Shown here: positions 45,032-53,530 of the stretch, one piece after another | Layout of the letters: each line of letters begins with the position of its first letter | How positions within the stretch are numbered: position 1 is the first letter of the stretch | Assembly: GCF_029961765.1 (NCBI RefSeq) | Contig: NZ_CP124681.1 | Location: forward strand, 868,001-932,000 | DNA: 64,000 nucleotides | Direction of reading: 5' to 3' | Origin: Nocardioides sp. QY071 | GTDB lineage: Bacteria; Actinomycetota; Actinomycetes; Propionibacteriales; Nocardioidaceae | Notes under the pieces: model-generated | What the model was told of the DNA's origin: nothing | The model's database searches: none | What the model saw: only the letters and a program-made list of their open reading frames with translations | Position numbers and translations under genes: made by a program

Positions 45032-45648
45032 CAGTGCTCGCTCTCGGGCGCCGGGGCCTCGTCGGAGCAGTCGAAGGTCGCGTCGCCGGTCTCGTCGGCG
45101 TGAGCCTCGTCGCCCTCCTCCTCGGCGGCGGCGTCGGCGGCCGCACCGTCGGTGGCCTTCTCCGAGGCGGACTCGCTGGGCGTGGGAGTGGGCACCGCGG
45201 TGTACTGGTAGCACGGCTTGACGACCGGGACGTCGAGGCTCAGCGTCGTACCGTCGCTGAACGTCAGGTCGAGCGGGACGACGTCGCCGGCGGTGAAGTT
45301 GCCGGTGAGCGGTACGTCGGCCGCGGTGGCCAGGTTGACCGTGCCCCGGCCCGCGACCTCGACCGGCTCGAACTCGCCGGCGGAGATGCCCGCGGTCGAG
45401 GACACGGACTCGAGCGAGGCGTCCTTGCGCACGTTGTTGGACAGCGCGCCGATCAGCCGGCCCTCGCCCTTCGCGGTCGCGAGGACCCGGATGCCGAGCG
45501 CGTCGACGTCGCCGGTGCGGTCGTTGACGCCGGAGGAGATGGTGTTGACCCGGTCGGTCGGGTAGTGGAACCCGCAGCCGCTCAGGGCGGTGGCGGGAAC
45601 GACGGCCAGCAGCAGGCCGGCGAGCGCGGATCGGCGCAGGTGGGGCAT
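45031..45648 (-). CDS. Predicted lipoprotein, PCu(A)C/DUF461-like
   Basis: 205-residue lipoprotein: signal peptide with lipobox ALSGC, lipidated at about Cys25. The mature part is a beta-rich domain ([20 protein letters not shown] ... [19 protein letters not shown]) of the kind seen in copper-chaperone-like DUF461 lipoproteins. The acidic C-terminal tail is rich in Ala/Glu/Asp. His/Met metal ligands typical of PCu(A)C are not obvious. It is co-transcribed with gpmA (TGATG overlap), which is conserved context in some actinobacteria. Confidence 0.75.
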   Translation of the reverse strand: MPHLRRSALAGLLLAVVPATALSGCGFHYPTDRVNTISSGVNDRTGDVDALGIRVLATAKGEGRLIGALSNNVRKDASLESVSSTAGISAGEFEPVEVAGRGTVNLATAADVPLTGNFTAGDVVPLDLTFSDGTTLSLDVPVVKPCYQYTAVPTPTPSESASEKATDGAAADAAAEEEGDEAHADETGDATFDCSDEAPAPESEH

Positions 45649-45716
45649 GGCGGAAGGCCTCCGGGTCAGGTGGGGTCGAAGCGGGCTCACTCTAGCGTTG
45701 CGCGACGGCGGGTCGC

Positions 45717-46664
45717 TCAGCGGCTCAGACCGACCCGGGCGCCGACCACGACCAGCGCGACGACGACGCCGACGCTGAACAGGGTCGAGAGCGCGAGCAG
45801 CCGGGTCGCGCCGAGCTTGAGCCCGAGCTTGAGCGGCAGGTAGGTCCAGCCGTCCTCGTGGTCGGCGACCAGGCCCCACACGGCCCGCATGAAGTGGATC
45901 CCGACGCCGAGCAGCGCGGCGAGCACCACGATCGCCGGCTCGGGCGCGCTGCCGACGGCCTTGCCGCCCCAGCCGCCCCAGGACAGGTACGCCGGCAGCA
46001 GGGCGAACGACGCCGCCCACGACCACCACGAGAAGAACCCGGTGCGCAGCACGATGTTGCCGAGCATGGCCACGGCCACCGAGCCGAGGTAGTAGGCGCC
46101 GGCGCGCACGCCGGTCGTCGTGGCGAGCGGCACGAGCAGCAGGAACGCGACGACGATGGCGTACCAGACGGTGCCGACCTCGAGCCGGCCCGCGCCGACC
46201 GGCTTGCCGGTCAGGCCGTGCGCCTGGTCGCGCTGGCGGTCGACGATGTCGTTGTGCCAGCCGAGGATGGTCTGGCCGACCAGCACCGTGACGAGTACGA
46301 CGCCCGCCTCACGCGCCGGGCGCCCGGCCACCGCGGCGACCAGTCCCATCGCGAGCGCTGTGGTGATCGCCTGCTTTGCGTGCGCGGCCTGCAGCAGCTG
46401 GAGGGGGAGCACCTCGGCGGGGTTGCGGCCGCCGAACAGCCAGCCGCTGACCCCCGAGCGATCCGGTACTTGGGGGAGTGGCGGGTGCTCCAGATCCTCG
46501 ACGTCCTCCGCGACCTCGACGTCCTCCGCGACCTCGACGTCCTCCGCGACCTCGACGTCGGAGGTCTGCTCCGGGGTCTCCTCGGAGGCCTCGTCGGGGG
46601 TCTCCGTCGCCAGGGTCCCCTCCTCCGAAGCCCGGCTGCGTCGCCAGCGCTGCATCTTCGCCAT
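45717..46664 (-). CDS. UbiA-family prenyltransferase-like membrane protein
   Basis: 315-residue protein with a soluble acidic N-terminus (about 70 residues, with VEVAED three times) and a UbiA-fold membrane domain of 8-9 helices. The first Asp motif appears as WHNDIVDRQRDQAHGLTGKPV (NDxxDxxxD), and a second DHEDG lies late. Such enzymes move prenyl chains onto aromatic or lipid acceptors. The acceptor is unknown. A -10-like AATACT lies 7 nt before ATG 46664. Confidence 0.82.
   Translation of the reverse strand: MAKMQRWRRSRASEEGTLATETPDEASEETPEQTSDVEVAEDVEVAEDVEVAEDVEDLEHPPLPQVPDRSGVSGWLFGGRNPAEVLPLQLLQAAHAKQAITTALAMGLVAAVAGRPAREAGVVLVTVLVGQTILGWHNDIVDRQRDQAHGLTGKPVGAGRLEVGTVWYAIVVAFLLLVPLATTTGVRAGAYYLGSVAVAMLGNIVLRTGFFSWWSWAASFALLPAYLSWGGWGGKAVGSAPEPAIVVLAALLGVGIHFMRAVWGLVADHEDGWTYLPLKLGLKLGATRLLALSTLFSVGVVVALVVVGARVGLSR
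46503..46556. repeat. 18-bp in-frame tandem repeat in the UbiA gene
   Basis: GTCCTCCGCGACCTCGAC occurs three times in a row without mismatches. On the minus strand it encodes the VEVAED hexapeptide repeat in the acidic N-terminal tail. Confidence 0.92.
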
Positions 46665-46859
46665 GGCGAGCAGTATTGACCACGGCCGACCAGCATGGGG
46701 GCGGGCCCGCCGATCGGGCGGGACCGGCCGCCGTGCCCCGGCAAGTGACGTGTCCCACACTGCGACGACCCGCCCGGACCATACGACTGGCCACTTGTCA
46801 AGCCGCCGATTGTGCCCCTGACCTGCGCAAACGCATTCGGAGAGTCGTAGAAGGCGTGG

Positions 46860-46865
46860 TAAGAT
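46860..46865 (+). promoter_or_regulatory. -10 element of carD
   Basis: TAAGAT lies 28 bp before the carD ATG; an AGGAAGG ribosome binding site follows. This gene, unlike many neighbours, has a normal leader. Confidence 0.55.
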
Positions 46866-46893
46866 AGGTCACCTAGGAAGGGGTTTTGCTCAT

Positions 46894-47379
46894 ATGACTT
46901 TCACCGTCGGCGAAACGGTCGTCTACCCCAATCACGGGGCCGCGGTCATCGAGAACATCGAGATGCGGACGATCAAGGGCCAGGAACGGCAGTACCTCGT
47001 GCTTCGGATTGTCGCCCAGCAGGACCTCGTGGTCCGTGTGCCGGCCGACAACCTGGATCTCGTGGGTGTTCGGGATGTCGTGGACAAGGACGGGCTGGAC
47101 CGGGTCTTCGGAGTGCTCCGCGCGGAGCACGTCGAGGAGCCGACCAACTGGTCGAGGCGCTACAAGGCGAACCTCGAGAAGCTCCACAGTGGCGACGTCA
47201 TGAAGGTGGCCGAGGTCGTGCGCGACCTGTGGCGCCGCGAGCGTGACCGCGGCCTGTCCGCGGGTGAGAAGCGGATGCTGGCCAAGGCGCGCCAGATCCT
47301 CGTCTCCGAGCTCGCCCTGTGCGAGAACACCAACGAGGACAAGGCCGAGACCATCCTCGACGAGGTGCTCGCCTCGTAG
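46894..47379 (+). CDS. carD: RNA polymerase-binding transcription factor CarD
   Basis: 161-residue CarD: N-terminal RNAP-interacting Tudor-like domain ([20 protein letters not shown]) and helical DNA-binding C-terminus ([17 protein letters not shown], with the Trp that inserts at the -10 edge). It stabilises open complexes and is essential in mycobacteria. AGGAAGG precedes the ATG. A strong hairpin with a T-run follows at 47399-47458 and overlaps the start of the next gene. Confidence 0.96.
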   Translation: MTFTVGETVVYPNHGAAVIENIEMRTIKGQERQYLVLRIVAQQDLVVRVPADNLDLVGVRDVVDKDGLDRVFGVLRAEHVEEPTNWSRRYKANLEKLHSGDVMKVAEVVRDLWRRERDRGLSAGEKRMLAKARQILVSELALCENTNEDKAETILDEVLAS

Positions 47380-47398
47380 GCACCTCCAGCAACGCGCC

Positions 47399-47458
47399 GA
47401 CGGCGTCATACGGTGGGTTCCGATGAACCCGCACCCGTATGACGCCGTCGACCTTTTT
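47399..47458 (+). terminator. carD intrinsic terminator overlapping the next gene's start
   Basis: GACGGCGTCATACGG (47399-47413) pairs perfectly with CCGTATGACGCCGTC (47435-47449). GGGTTC/GAACCC form an inner 6-bp stem with loop CGAT. TTTTT follows within 9 bp. The ATG of the IspD-like gene (47423-47425) lies in the apical loop and inner stem. Confidence 0.85.
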
Positions 47459-48019
47459 GCCCCCGTCGCCGGGATCGTGGTCGAGGAGGGCCGTGGCGCC
47501 CTCCCGTTCCACCTGATCCATGGCGAGTCCCTCGTGGCCGCGGCCGCGTGGGCCGTGGGCGAGGCCGGGGTCGACCTGCTCGACCAGACCGTGCCCTGGG
47601 CGGCCGTCGTCGAGCGCGAGGAGCCGCTGCTCCTGCACGACCCGCTGTGCCCGATGACCCCGCCGGAGTTCCTGCGCCGCTGCGCCGAGCGGGCCGCGGT
47701 CGAGGACCGGGTCGTGGTCGGGGTCCGCCCGGTCACCGACACGGTCAAGGAGGTGCACGGTGACCTCCTCGGTACGACGGTCGACCGCGACGCCCTCGTC
47801 GCCGTCTGCTCGCCCGTGGTGCTGCCCGCCGCGGTCGTCGCCGACCTGCTCGGCGACGGCGGCCGGCTGCCCACGACCGACTTCACGGCGCTGGTGAGCA
47901 CCCTGCGCCAGCGGTACGGCGCGGAGCGGGTGCTGCTCGTCGAGGCGCCGCCCGAGGCGCGGCGGATCGCCGTCGAGGCCGACCTCGCGGTGCTCGAGGC
48001 GCTCACCGACCCGCGCTAG
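47423..48019 (+). CDS. IspD-like cytidylyltransferase paralogue (degenerate)
   Basis: 198-residue protein of the IspD/GT-A fold, with LIHGESLVAAAAWAV and DRVVVGVRPVTDTVKEV corresponding to IspD segments. The N-terminal nucleotide-binding AAGxGxR signature is replaced by VVEEGRGALP, so CTP binding is doubtful. A normal ispD is present at 51761-52471. It follows carD, a position often held by ispD in actinobacteria. Its start codon is inside the carD terminator hairpin, and its stop lies in the left arm of the 48014-48181 element. Function unknown. Confidence 0.7.
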   Translation: MNPHPYDAVDLFAPVAGIVVEEGRGALPFHLIHGESLVAAAAWAVGEAGVDLLDQTVPWAAVVEREEPLLLHDPLCPMTPPEFLRRCAERAAVEDRVVVGVRPVTDTVKEVHGDLLGTTVDRDALVAVCSPVVLPAAVVADLLGDGGRLPTTDFTALVSTLRQRYGAERVLLVEAPPEARRIAVEADLAVLEALTDPR

Positions 48020-48181
48020 GGAAGCGCTGATCAATCCCGCCTGCTGCGCGCCGCGATGCACGCACGCTGGCTGCGTTGCAGACGCTCGACGTGCGCCCAG
48101 CATGCCTTCGCGCCTGCGCCTTGCCATCGCACGCGCCTCGCGACGCTCGCGACGGCGCCATTGAACAGCGCTACCCTAGCG
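48014..48181. repeat. 168-bp element with 22-bp terminal inverted repeats
   Basis: The ends, CGCTAGGG[A/T]AGCGCTG then [A/T]TCAAT, are inverted copies matching at 20 of 22 positions (48014-48035 and 48160-48181). No ORF fits inside. Both converging genes have their stop codons inside the arms. The structure resembles a MITE or repeat-derived terminator. Confidence 0.8.
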
Positions 48182-48736
48182 GTTGCGCGGGTCCCGGGTC
48201 GGGTCGGCGTACCTCTCCGGGCAGCCGTCGTCGACCGCCTTGGGCCGCAGCTCGAAGTGCCAGGGCTCGTTGTCGTAGATCCGGCACAGGCCGTACCGCG
48301 CGCCGTTCGTCCCCAGCCACGCCGCCGCCCGCGCCGGACCGATGTCCACGGCGTCGCCGGACACGTGCGGCGAGTTGTCGGGGGTGGACACCCAGCGGGC
48401 GGCCTGCTCGCGGGAGCCGTAGGTCGCGACCGCCTCGTCGAGCAGCCGCTGCTGGTAGGACCGCGAGCGCCAGCCGCTGTTGACGACGAGGTCGACGCCG
48501 TCGTCGACCGCGGCCGTCGCGGCGCGGCGCAGTGCGCGCAGCAGGTCGGGGTCGAGCTCGGTCACGCCGGAGTGCTCGTCGTCGTACACCGACGTGCCGT
48601 CCGGCAGCTCGCCGTCGCCGACCGGGCCGGAGTCGGCCGCCGACGAGGTCGAGGCGAGGGAGCGGTAGCCGACGGCACCGAGCAGGACGAACACAACGAG
48701 GAGGAGGAAGACCGGACGGGTGGGGGAAGTGGTCAT
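48176..48736 (-). CDS. D,D-carboxypeptidase (peptidase M15/VanY type), membrane-anchored
   Basis: 186-residue protein: an N-terminal membrane anchor (VFLLLVVFVLLGAVGY), a linker, then the M15 zinc peptidase domain with SGWRSRSYQQRLLDE, the HxxGxAxD motif in SPHVSGDAVDIG, and the WHFEL zinc ligand motif. It should trim D-Ala from peptidoglycan stems outside the membrane. It is divergent from a two-component system across a GTATCG dyad, which may sense envelope state. The stop lies in the right arm of the 168-bp element. Confidence 0.88.
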   Translation of the reverse strand: MTTSPTRPVFLLLVVFVLLGAVGYRSLASTSSAADSGPVGDGELPDGTSVYDDEHSGVTELDPDLLRALRRAATAAVDDGVDLVVNSGWRSRSYQQRLLDEAVATYGSREQAARWVSTPDNSPHVSGDAVDIGPARAAAWLGTNGARYGLCRIYDNEPWHFELRPKAVDDGCPERYADPTRDPRNR

Positions 48737-48770
48737 GCGACGAGTCAAGGCAGCGCGACGTTGCGAGGGC

Positions 48771-48788
48771 GTATCGGTTTTTCGATAC
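48771..48788. promoter_or_regulatory. Dyad between carboxypeptidase and response regulator genes
   Basis: GTATCG-N6-CGATAC lies in the shared upstream region. It is 35 bp from the response regulator GTG. A -10 TAGCAT (48811-48816) is 7 nt before that GTG. Confidence 0.5.
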
Positions 48789-48823
48789 ACCCGCGATATC
48801 CGGCGGCTCGTAGCATTCGAGGA

Positions 48824-49495
48824 GTGCGGGTGCTGATCGTCGAGGACGAGCCTCTCCTGGCCGAGGCCGTCCGCGACGGACTGCGCCTGGAGGCGATCGC
48901 GGCCGACATCGCCGGTGACGGCGACACCGCGCTCGACCTGCTCAGCGTCAACGCCTACGACATCGCGGTCCTCGACCGTGACGTGCCCGGCCCCTCGGGC
49001 GACGAGATCGCGCGGCGCATCGTCGCCTCCGGCACTGGGATGCCGATCCTGATGCTCACCGCCGCGGACCGGCTCGACGACAAGGCCTCCGGCTTCGGGC
49101 TCGGCGCCGACGACTACCTCACCAAGCCGTTCGAGCTCGCCGAGCTGGTGCTCCGGCTGCGCGCGCTCGACCGCCGTCGCGCGCACCACCGACCGCCGGT
49201 CCGCGAGATCGCCGGGGTGCGCCTGGACCCGTTCCGCCGCGAGGTGCATCGCGACGGCCGGTACGTCGCGCTCACCCGCAAGCAGTTCGCGGTGCTGGAG
49301 GTCCTCGTGGCCGCAGAGGGCGGTGTCGTGAGCGCCGAGGAGCTGCTCGAGCGGGCCTGGGACGAGAACGCCGACCCGTTCACCAACGCCGTCCGGATCA
49401 CCGTCTCGGCGCTGCGCAAGCGGCTCGGCGAGCCGTGGGTGATCGCCACCGTCGCCGGGGTCGGGTACCGGATCGATGTCGCGGCCGATGTCTAG
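48824..49495 (+). CDS. OmpR-family response regulator
   Basis: 223-residue regulator: receiver with E8-D9-E10 and phosphoacceptor D51 (AVLDRDVPG), and a winged-helix DNA-binding domain (TNAVRITVSALRKRLGEP). GTG 48824 is supported by -10 TAGCAT 7 nt upstream, implying a leaderless mRNA; frames open further upstream but cross the 168-bp element. Its end overlaps the kinase start. The target may be the divergent D,D-carboxypeptidase gene. Confidence 0.9.
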   Translation: MRVLIVEDEPLLAEAVRDGLRLEAIAADIAGDGDTALDLLSVNAYDIAVLDRDVPGPSGDEIARRIVASGTGMPILMLTAADRLDDKASGFGLGADDYLTKPFELAELVLRLRALDRRRAHHRPPVREIAGVRLDPFRREVHRDGRYVALTRKQFAVLEVLVAAEGGVVSAEELLERAWDENADPFTNAVRITVSALRKRLGEPWVIATVAGVGYRIDVAADV

Positions 49496-50630
49496 GCGCC
49501 CCGGGCCCAGCGTCCGGCTCCGGCTGACGCTCAGCTACGCCGGCTTCCTGCTCCTCGCCGGTGCGCTGCTGCTCGCCGTCGTGTGGCTGTTCCTGCTGCG
49601 CTACGTGCCCGACCAGGCGGTCACCGTGCCGACCCAGGACCTCCCGGGCGGCGGGCCGCGCTCGCCGTACCTGTTCATCCCGGGCCGCTCGGACCTGTGG
49701 GAGGCGTTCTGGCCGAAGGCCGCGCTGGTGCTGGGCTTCCTGCTGGTCTGCGGGCTCGGCGGCGGCTGGCTGCTGGCCGGACGGATGCTCGCGCCGCTCG
49801 GCAGGATCACCGAGGCCACCCGCCGGGCGGCCGGCGGATCGCTCACCCACCGGATCCGGCTGCGCGGGCGCGACGACGAGTTCCGAGAGCTCGCCGACGC
49901 GTTCGACAGCATGCTCGCGCGGCTCGACGCGCACGTCGCCGAGCAACAGCGGTTCGCCGCCAACGCCTCCCACGAGCTGCGCACGCCGCTGACCATCACC
50001 CAGACCCTGCTGGAGCTGGCCCGCAAGGACCCGACCCGCGACCCGACCCGTCTCGTCGAAAGCCTGTACGCCGTCAACACCCGCGCCATCGACCTGATCG
50101 AGGCGCTGCTCGTGCTCAGCCGGGCCGACCGGCGCTCGTTCGCCCGCGAGGACGTCGACCTCTCGCTGCTCGCGGAGGAGGCCACCGAGACGCTGCTGCC
50201 GCTCGCCGAGGCGCGCGACATCGTCCTCGAGACCTCGGGTGACCTCGCGATCGCCCAGGGGGAGCCGGCACTGCTGCTGCAGCTGACCACGAACCTCACC
50301 CACAACGCGATCGTGCACAACCTCCCCGAGGGCGGCCGGGTGCGCGTCACCACCCGCCGGGAGACGGGGGCGGCGGTGCTGAGCGTCGAGAACACCGGCG
50401 CGCTGCTCCACCCGGACCTGGTCGCCACGCTCGCCGAGCCGTTCCAGCGCGGCTCGGCGCGCACCCATGTCGAGCCCGGGCAGCGGAGTCAGGGCGGTCA
50501 CGCCGGTGCCGGGCTCGGGCTGGCGATCGCGCGGAGCATCGCCGAGGCGCACGACGGCACCCTCACCCTGGTCGCACAGCCCGGCGGCGGCCTTCAGGTG
50601 ACGGTGCGGCTGCCGGCCGTAGTCATCTAG
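49488..50630 (+). CDS. Sensor histidine kinase
   Basis: About 380 residues: two membrane segments flanking a short periplasmic loop (about residues 12-90), a HAMP domain (RMLAPLGRITEATRRAAGGS), the phospho-His in FAANASHELRTPLTITQ, and ATP-binding motifs NLTHNAIVHN and GAGLGLAIARS. ATG 49488 overlaps the regulator stop by 8 nt; ATG 49476 is possible. An IS481-type element was inserted exactly at its stop codon, but TCTAGG is duplicated so the C-terminus (PAVVI, TAG) is intact. Confidence 0.9.
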   Translation: MSRRPGPSVRLRLTLSYAGFLLLAGALLLAVVWLFLLRYVPDQAVTVPTQDLPGGGPRSPYLFIPGRSDLWEAFWPKAALVLGFLLVCGLGGGWLLAGRMLAPLGRITEATRRAAGGSLTHRIRLRGRDDEFRELADAFDSMLARLDAHVAEQQRFAANASHELRTPLTITQTLLELARKDPTRDPTRLVESLYAVNTRAIDLIEALLVLSRADRRSFAREDVDLSLLAEEATETLLPLAEARDIVLETSGDLAIAQGEPALLLQLTTNLTHNAIVHNLPEGGRVRVTTRRETGAAVLSVENTGALLHPDLVATLAEPFQRGSARTHVEPGQRSQGGHAGAGLGLAIARSIAEAHDGTLTLVAQPGGGLQVTVRLPAVVI

Positions 50631-50631
50631 G

Positions 50632-51759
50632 TGTGATGCCCAGGCACGTTGGTCGAGATCGTGTGACGACACGGTCTGAGCTGTAGATGGACGAAGGCCT
50701 CCCGGGTGTGGAGTGGAGCTGTCTAGGAACCGCTCCCACCGCAGGAGGCCTTCGTGTCACACGCTACCCATGCCAACGCAGCCCTGACCCCACGTGCGCG
50801 CCTACGTCTTGCGCGCCTGATCGTCGATCACGGCTGGCCGCCAGCTCGAGCTGCCGAGCGCTACGACGTCTCGTGGCGCACAGCGAAGAAGTGGGCCGAT
50901 CGCTACCGCGACGAGGGACCGGACGGAATGCTCGACCGGTCCTCAGCCCCGCATCGGCAGCCGAACCGCACACCGGCGCCGATCGTGCGCAAGATCGTGC
51001 ACCTGCGCTGGAAGCAGCGACTCGGCCCCGTCGAGATCGCCGACCGCCTCAACATGCCTGCCTCGACCGTGCACGCGGTCCTGGTCCGCTGCCGGATCAA
51101 CCGCCTCTCCCACATCGACCGCGCCACCGGCGAGCCGATCCGCCGCTACGAGCACGAGAAGCCCGGCGACCTGATGCATGTCGACGTCAAGAAACTCGGC
51201 AAGGTCCCCGACGGCGGCGGCTGGCGCTACGTCGGGCGTCAGCAGGGCGAGAAGAACCGGTCGGCCACAGTCGCGCGAACAGGCGTGCCTCGCAACAAGT
51301 GGCGCAACCCGGTGATCGGGACCTGTTACCTGCACACCGTTGTCGACGACCACTCCCGCGTGGCCTACGTCGAGGCTCACGACGACGAGACCAAGGAGAC
51401 CGCGGCCGAGGTCCTCAAGAACGCGGTCGCCTGGTTCGCCGAACGCGGCGTCGTCGTGAAGCGCGTGCTCAGCGACAACGGCAGCTGCTACAAGTCCCAC
51501 TTGTGGCGCGACACCTGTGCCGATCTGGGCATCACGCCGAAGAAGACTCGGCCCTACCGTCCGCAGACCAACGGCAAGATCGAGCGCTTCCACCGCACCC
51601 TGGCCGAAGGCTGGGCATTCAAGAAGTTCTACAACTCCGAGTCAGCCCGGCTCGCCGCTCTGCCAGCATGGATCCACGAGTACAACCACCACCGGCCCCA
51701 CTCAGCAATCGGGAAGGCCGCACCCATCACCAGGCTGGACAACCTGGCTGGGCATCACA
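50632..51759 (+). mobile_element. IS481-family insertion sequence (1128 bp)
   Basis: The ends begin TGTGATGCCCAG on each strand. The terminal inverted repeats match at 18 of the first 20 positions. A 6-bp target duplication TCTAGG flanks it (50626-50631 and 51760-51765), fitting the NCTAGN target of IS481. One transposase gene fills it. The duplication contains the stops of the kinase, the transposase and ispD. It appears complete and recent. Confidence 0.92.
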
Positions 51760-51764
51760 TCTAG
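50754..51764 (+). CDS. IS481-family transposase
   Basis: 336-residue DDE transposase: two N-terminal HTH regions ([20 protein letters not shown] and [15 protein letters not shown]), then the RNase H-like core with Asp in [10 protein letters not shown], Asp in [15 protein letters not shown] and Glu in [11 protein letters not shown]. The GTG start has GGAGG about 8 nt upstream. Its TAG stop (51762-51764) lies in the downstream target duplication, outside the element proper. No frameshift is seen, so it could be active. Confidence 0.94.
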   Translation: MSHATHANAALTPRARLRLARLIVDHGWPPARAAERYDVSWRTAKKWADRYRDEGPDGMLDRSSAPHRQPNRTPAPIVRKIVHLRWKQRLGPVEIADRLNMPASTVHAVLVRCRINRLSHIDRATGEPIRRYEHEKPGDLMHVDVKKLGKVPDGGGWRYVGRQQGEKNRSATVARTGVPRNKWRNPVIGTCYLHTVVDDHSRVAYVEAHDDETKETAAEVLKNAVAWFAERGVVVKRVLSDNGSCYKSHLWRDTCADLGITPKKTRPYRPQTNGKIERFHRTLAEGWAFKKFYNSESARLAALPAWIHEYNHHRPHSAIGKAAPITRLDNLAGHHI

Positions 51765-52471
51765 GCGAGCAGCCGCTCGGCGACCCGCAGGTCCTCGGCG
51801 AAGGTCACCTTGAGGTTGCCCGGGTCGGCGGGCACCGCCCACACCTCCTGCCCGGCGGGCGCGAACGCGGCGAAGGCCGCCGCCGTGTCGGTGCCGTCGA
51901 AGCCGGCGTCCGCGGCCGCCGCATACGCAGCCAGCAGTGGGGCGGCTCGGAACGCCTGCGGGGTCGCGACGCCCACCAGCCGGGTGCCCGTCCCACCCGG
52001 TGCGGGAGCGGCGGTCGGGTCGCGGGGGAGCAGGCCCGCCAGCTCGTGGGTCGGTACGGCGCCCCCGTGCTCGCGTGCCGTCGCGATCGTCGCCTCGAAC
52101 AGCGCCACCGTCGCGAGCGGCCGGGCGCCGTCGTGGATCGCGACGACGTCGAGGCTGCCGTCGGCCACCCGCGGCGCGAGCGCGGCCAACGCCGCCTGCT
52201 CGGACTCCTGCCGGGTCGCGCCACCCTCGACGAGCAGCACGTCGCGTTCGCCGATCACCGGCAGCAGCGCGGCACCGACGTCGGCGCGCTCGCCGGGGCG
52301 GTGCACCACGACGACCGGGTCGACGCCCGGCACCTCCAGCGCGGTGAGCACCGACCAGGCGAGTATCGGCCGGCCGCGCAATGGGAGCAGGATCTTGTTG
52401 ACCTCGGCCCCCACGCGGCTGCCGCTCCCGGCGGCGAGGACGACGACGGCGGCGGTAGGAGCGGGTCTCAC
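51761..52471 (-). CDS. ispD: 2-C-methyl-D-erythritol 4-phosphate cytidylyltransferase
   Basis: 236-residue IspD with the CTP-binding [22 protein letters not shown], the AIHDGARPL motif and the ending [18 protein letters not shown]. It makes CDP-methylerythritol in the MEP isoprenoid pathway. GTG 52471 is chosen because -10 TAGGCT (52484-52479) is 7 nt upstream; GTG 52492 would include the promoter. Its stop overlaps the IS target duplication. ispF is 1 kb upstream, separated by a hydrolase gene. This is the functional copy; the paralogue at 47423 lacks the nucleotide motif. Confidence 0.94.
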   Translation of the reverse strand: MRPAPTAAVVVLAAGSGSRVGAEVNKILLPLRGRPILAWSVLTALEVPGVDPVVVVHRPGERADVGAALLPVIGERDVLLVEGGATRQESEQAALAALAPRVADGSLDVVAIHDGARPLATVALFEATIATAREHGGAVPTHELAGLLPRDPTAAPAPGGTGTRLVGVATPQAFRAAPLLAAYAAAADAGFDGTDTAAAFAAFAPAGQEVWAVPADPGNLKVTFAEDLRVAERLLA

Positions 52472-52481
52472 CCTGCCGAGC

Positions 52482-53450
52482 CTAGTGAGCACCGCGCCCC
52501 ATGCGATTCGGTCGTCCTCTGCGCTCGTTTGCGACCATTTCGTATGGGGCGCGGTTCAGACCAGCCAGCGCCCGGTCGATGAGCGCGAACAGCTCGTCGC
52601 TGACCAGCTCGCGGCGCTCGAACGGCAGGTAGTGGCCGGCGTCGGGGGCGACGAGCAGGCGGGCGCCACGGATGCCGCGGGCGATCTTGCCGGCGTGCTC
52701 GGGCGGGGTGAGCAGGTCACGGGTGCCGACCAGGACAGTGGTCGGGATGTCGTCGAAGGCCGACAGGTTGCCGATCCGGTCGTGGTTCATCATGTCCTTG
52801 AAGAAGCCGGACATGGTCTCGGGCGCGGCGTGGACGAGCTGGTCGACCACGAGCGCGACGTCGCGGGAGCGGGCCGGGCGGCCGAACAGGAACCGGCGGG
52901 CGACCTGCCGCTCGATGGTCGGGAACTTCTCGCGGCGGCTCAAGCTGAGCATCCGCGACCGGTTGGCCAGGATGAACGGCAGCCGGTCGCGCAGCAGCCC
53001 GCCGGCGACCGCGGGCAGGCCGAGGGTCACCTTCGACAGCTCGCCGCTGGTCGTGCTGACGAACAGGGTGCCGACGATGCGCGCCATCAGGTCCGGGCGC
53101 TCCTCGGGGATCGCGGTGATCGTCATCCCACCGACCGAGTGCCCGGCGACGACCAGCGGTCCGTCCGGGGCGCACGTGTCGACGACCAGGCCCAGGTCGC
53201 GGGCGAGGTGCGGGATCGTGCAGGCCGACTCGGGAGCGCGGTCGGACCTGCCGTGTCCGCGGTGGTCCCAGGTGATCACCCGGACGTCGCGGCCGTAGCG
53301 GGCCAGCAGGTCGGTGACCTGGTAGTGCCAGTCCGACTCCTCGGCCGTCCAGCAGTGGGACAGCAGCACCGTGAGCGGCGCGTCGTCGCGGCCGCGCACG
53401 GTGACGTGGAGGCGCAGCCCGTCCTCGGTGATGACGGTGTGGTCGGACAT
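52482..53450 (-). CDS. Alpha/beta hydrolase
   Basis: 322-residue alpha/beta-hydrolase fold enzyme: oxyanion region [13 protein letters not shown], nucleophile elbow [10 protein letters not shown] (catalytic Ser), late Asp in [12 protein letters not shown], and catalytic His in [11 protein letters not shown]. Substrate unknown. Its last 22 residues (starting [12 protein letters not shown]) are encoded by an imperfect palindrome (52491-52555), which looks like an acquired tail. It lies between ispF and ispD; its stop overlaps the ispD -10 element. Confidence 0.85.
   Translation of the reverse strand: MSDHTVITEDGLRLHVTVRGRDDAPLTVLLSHCWTAEESDWHYQVTDLLARYGRDVRVITWDHRGHGRSDRAPESACTIPHLARDLGLVVDTCAPDGPLVVAGHSVGGMTITAIPEERPDLMARIVGTLFVSTTSGELSKVTLGLPAVAGGLLRDRLPFILANRSRMLSLSRREKFPTIERQVARRFLFGRPARSRDVALVVDQLVHAAPETMSGFFKDMMNHDRIGNLSAFDDIPTTVLVGTRDLLTPPEHAGKIARGIRGARLLVAPDAGHYLPFERRELVSDELFALIDRALAGLNRAPYEMVANERRGRPNRMGRGAH
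52491..52555. repeat. Imperfect palindrome in the 3' end of the hydrolase gene
   Basis: ACCGCGCCCCATGCGATTCG continuing GTCG (52491-52514) is matched in inverted form at 52532-52555 with 20 of 24 pairs. The outer 12 bases (ACCGCGCCCCAT) are exact. It encodes the last part of the hydrolase. Confidence 0.75.
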
Positions 53451-53530
53451 CGCTACCCCCATGTCGGTCTCGGCGTCCCACCCTGCCACGCCCGGGGCCG
53501 GTGCGCGACAGCGTGTCGCAGGAAGAGCGG

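Noticed and set aside
49488..50630. Histidine kinase disrupted by the insertion element
   Set aside because: The 6-bp duplication restores the TAG; the kinase frame ends naturally with all catalytic boxes intact.
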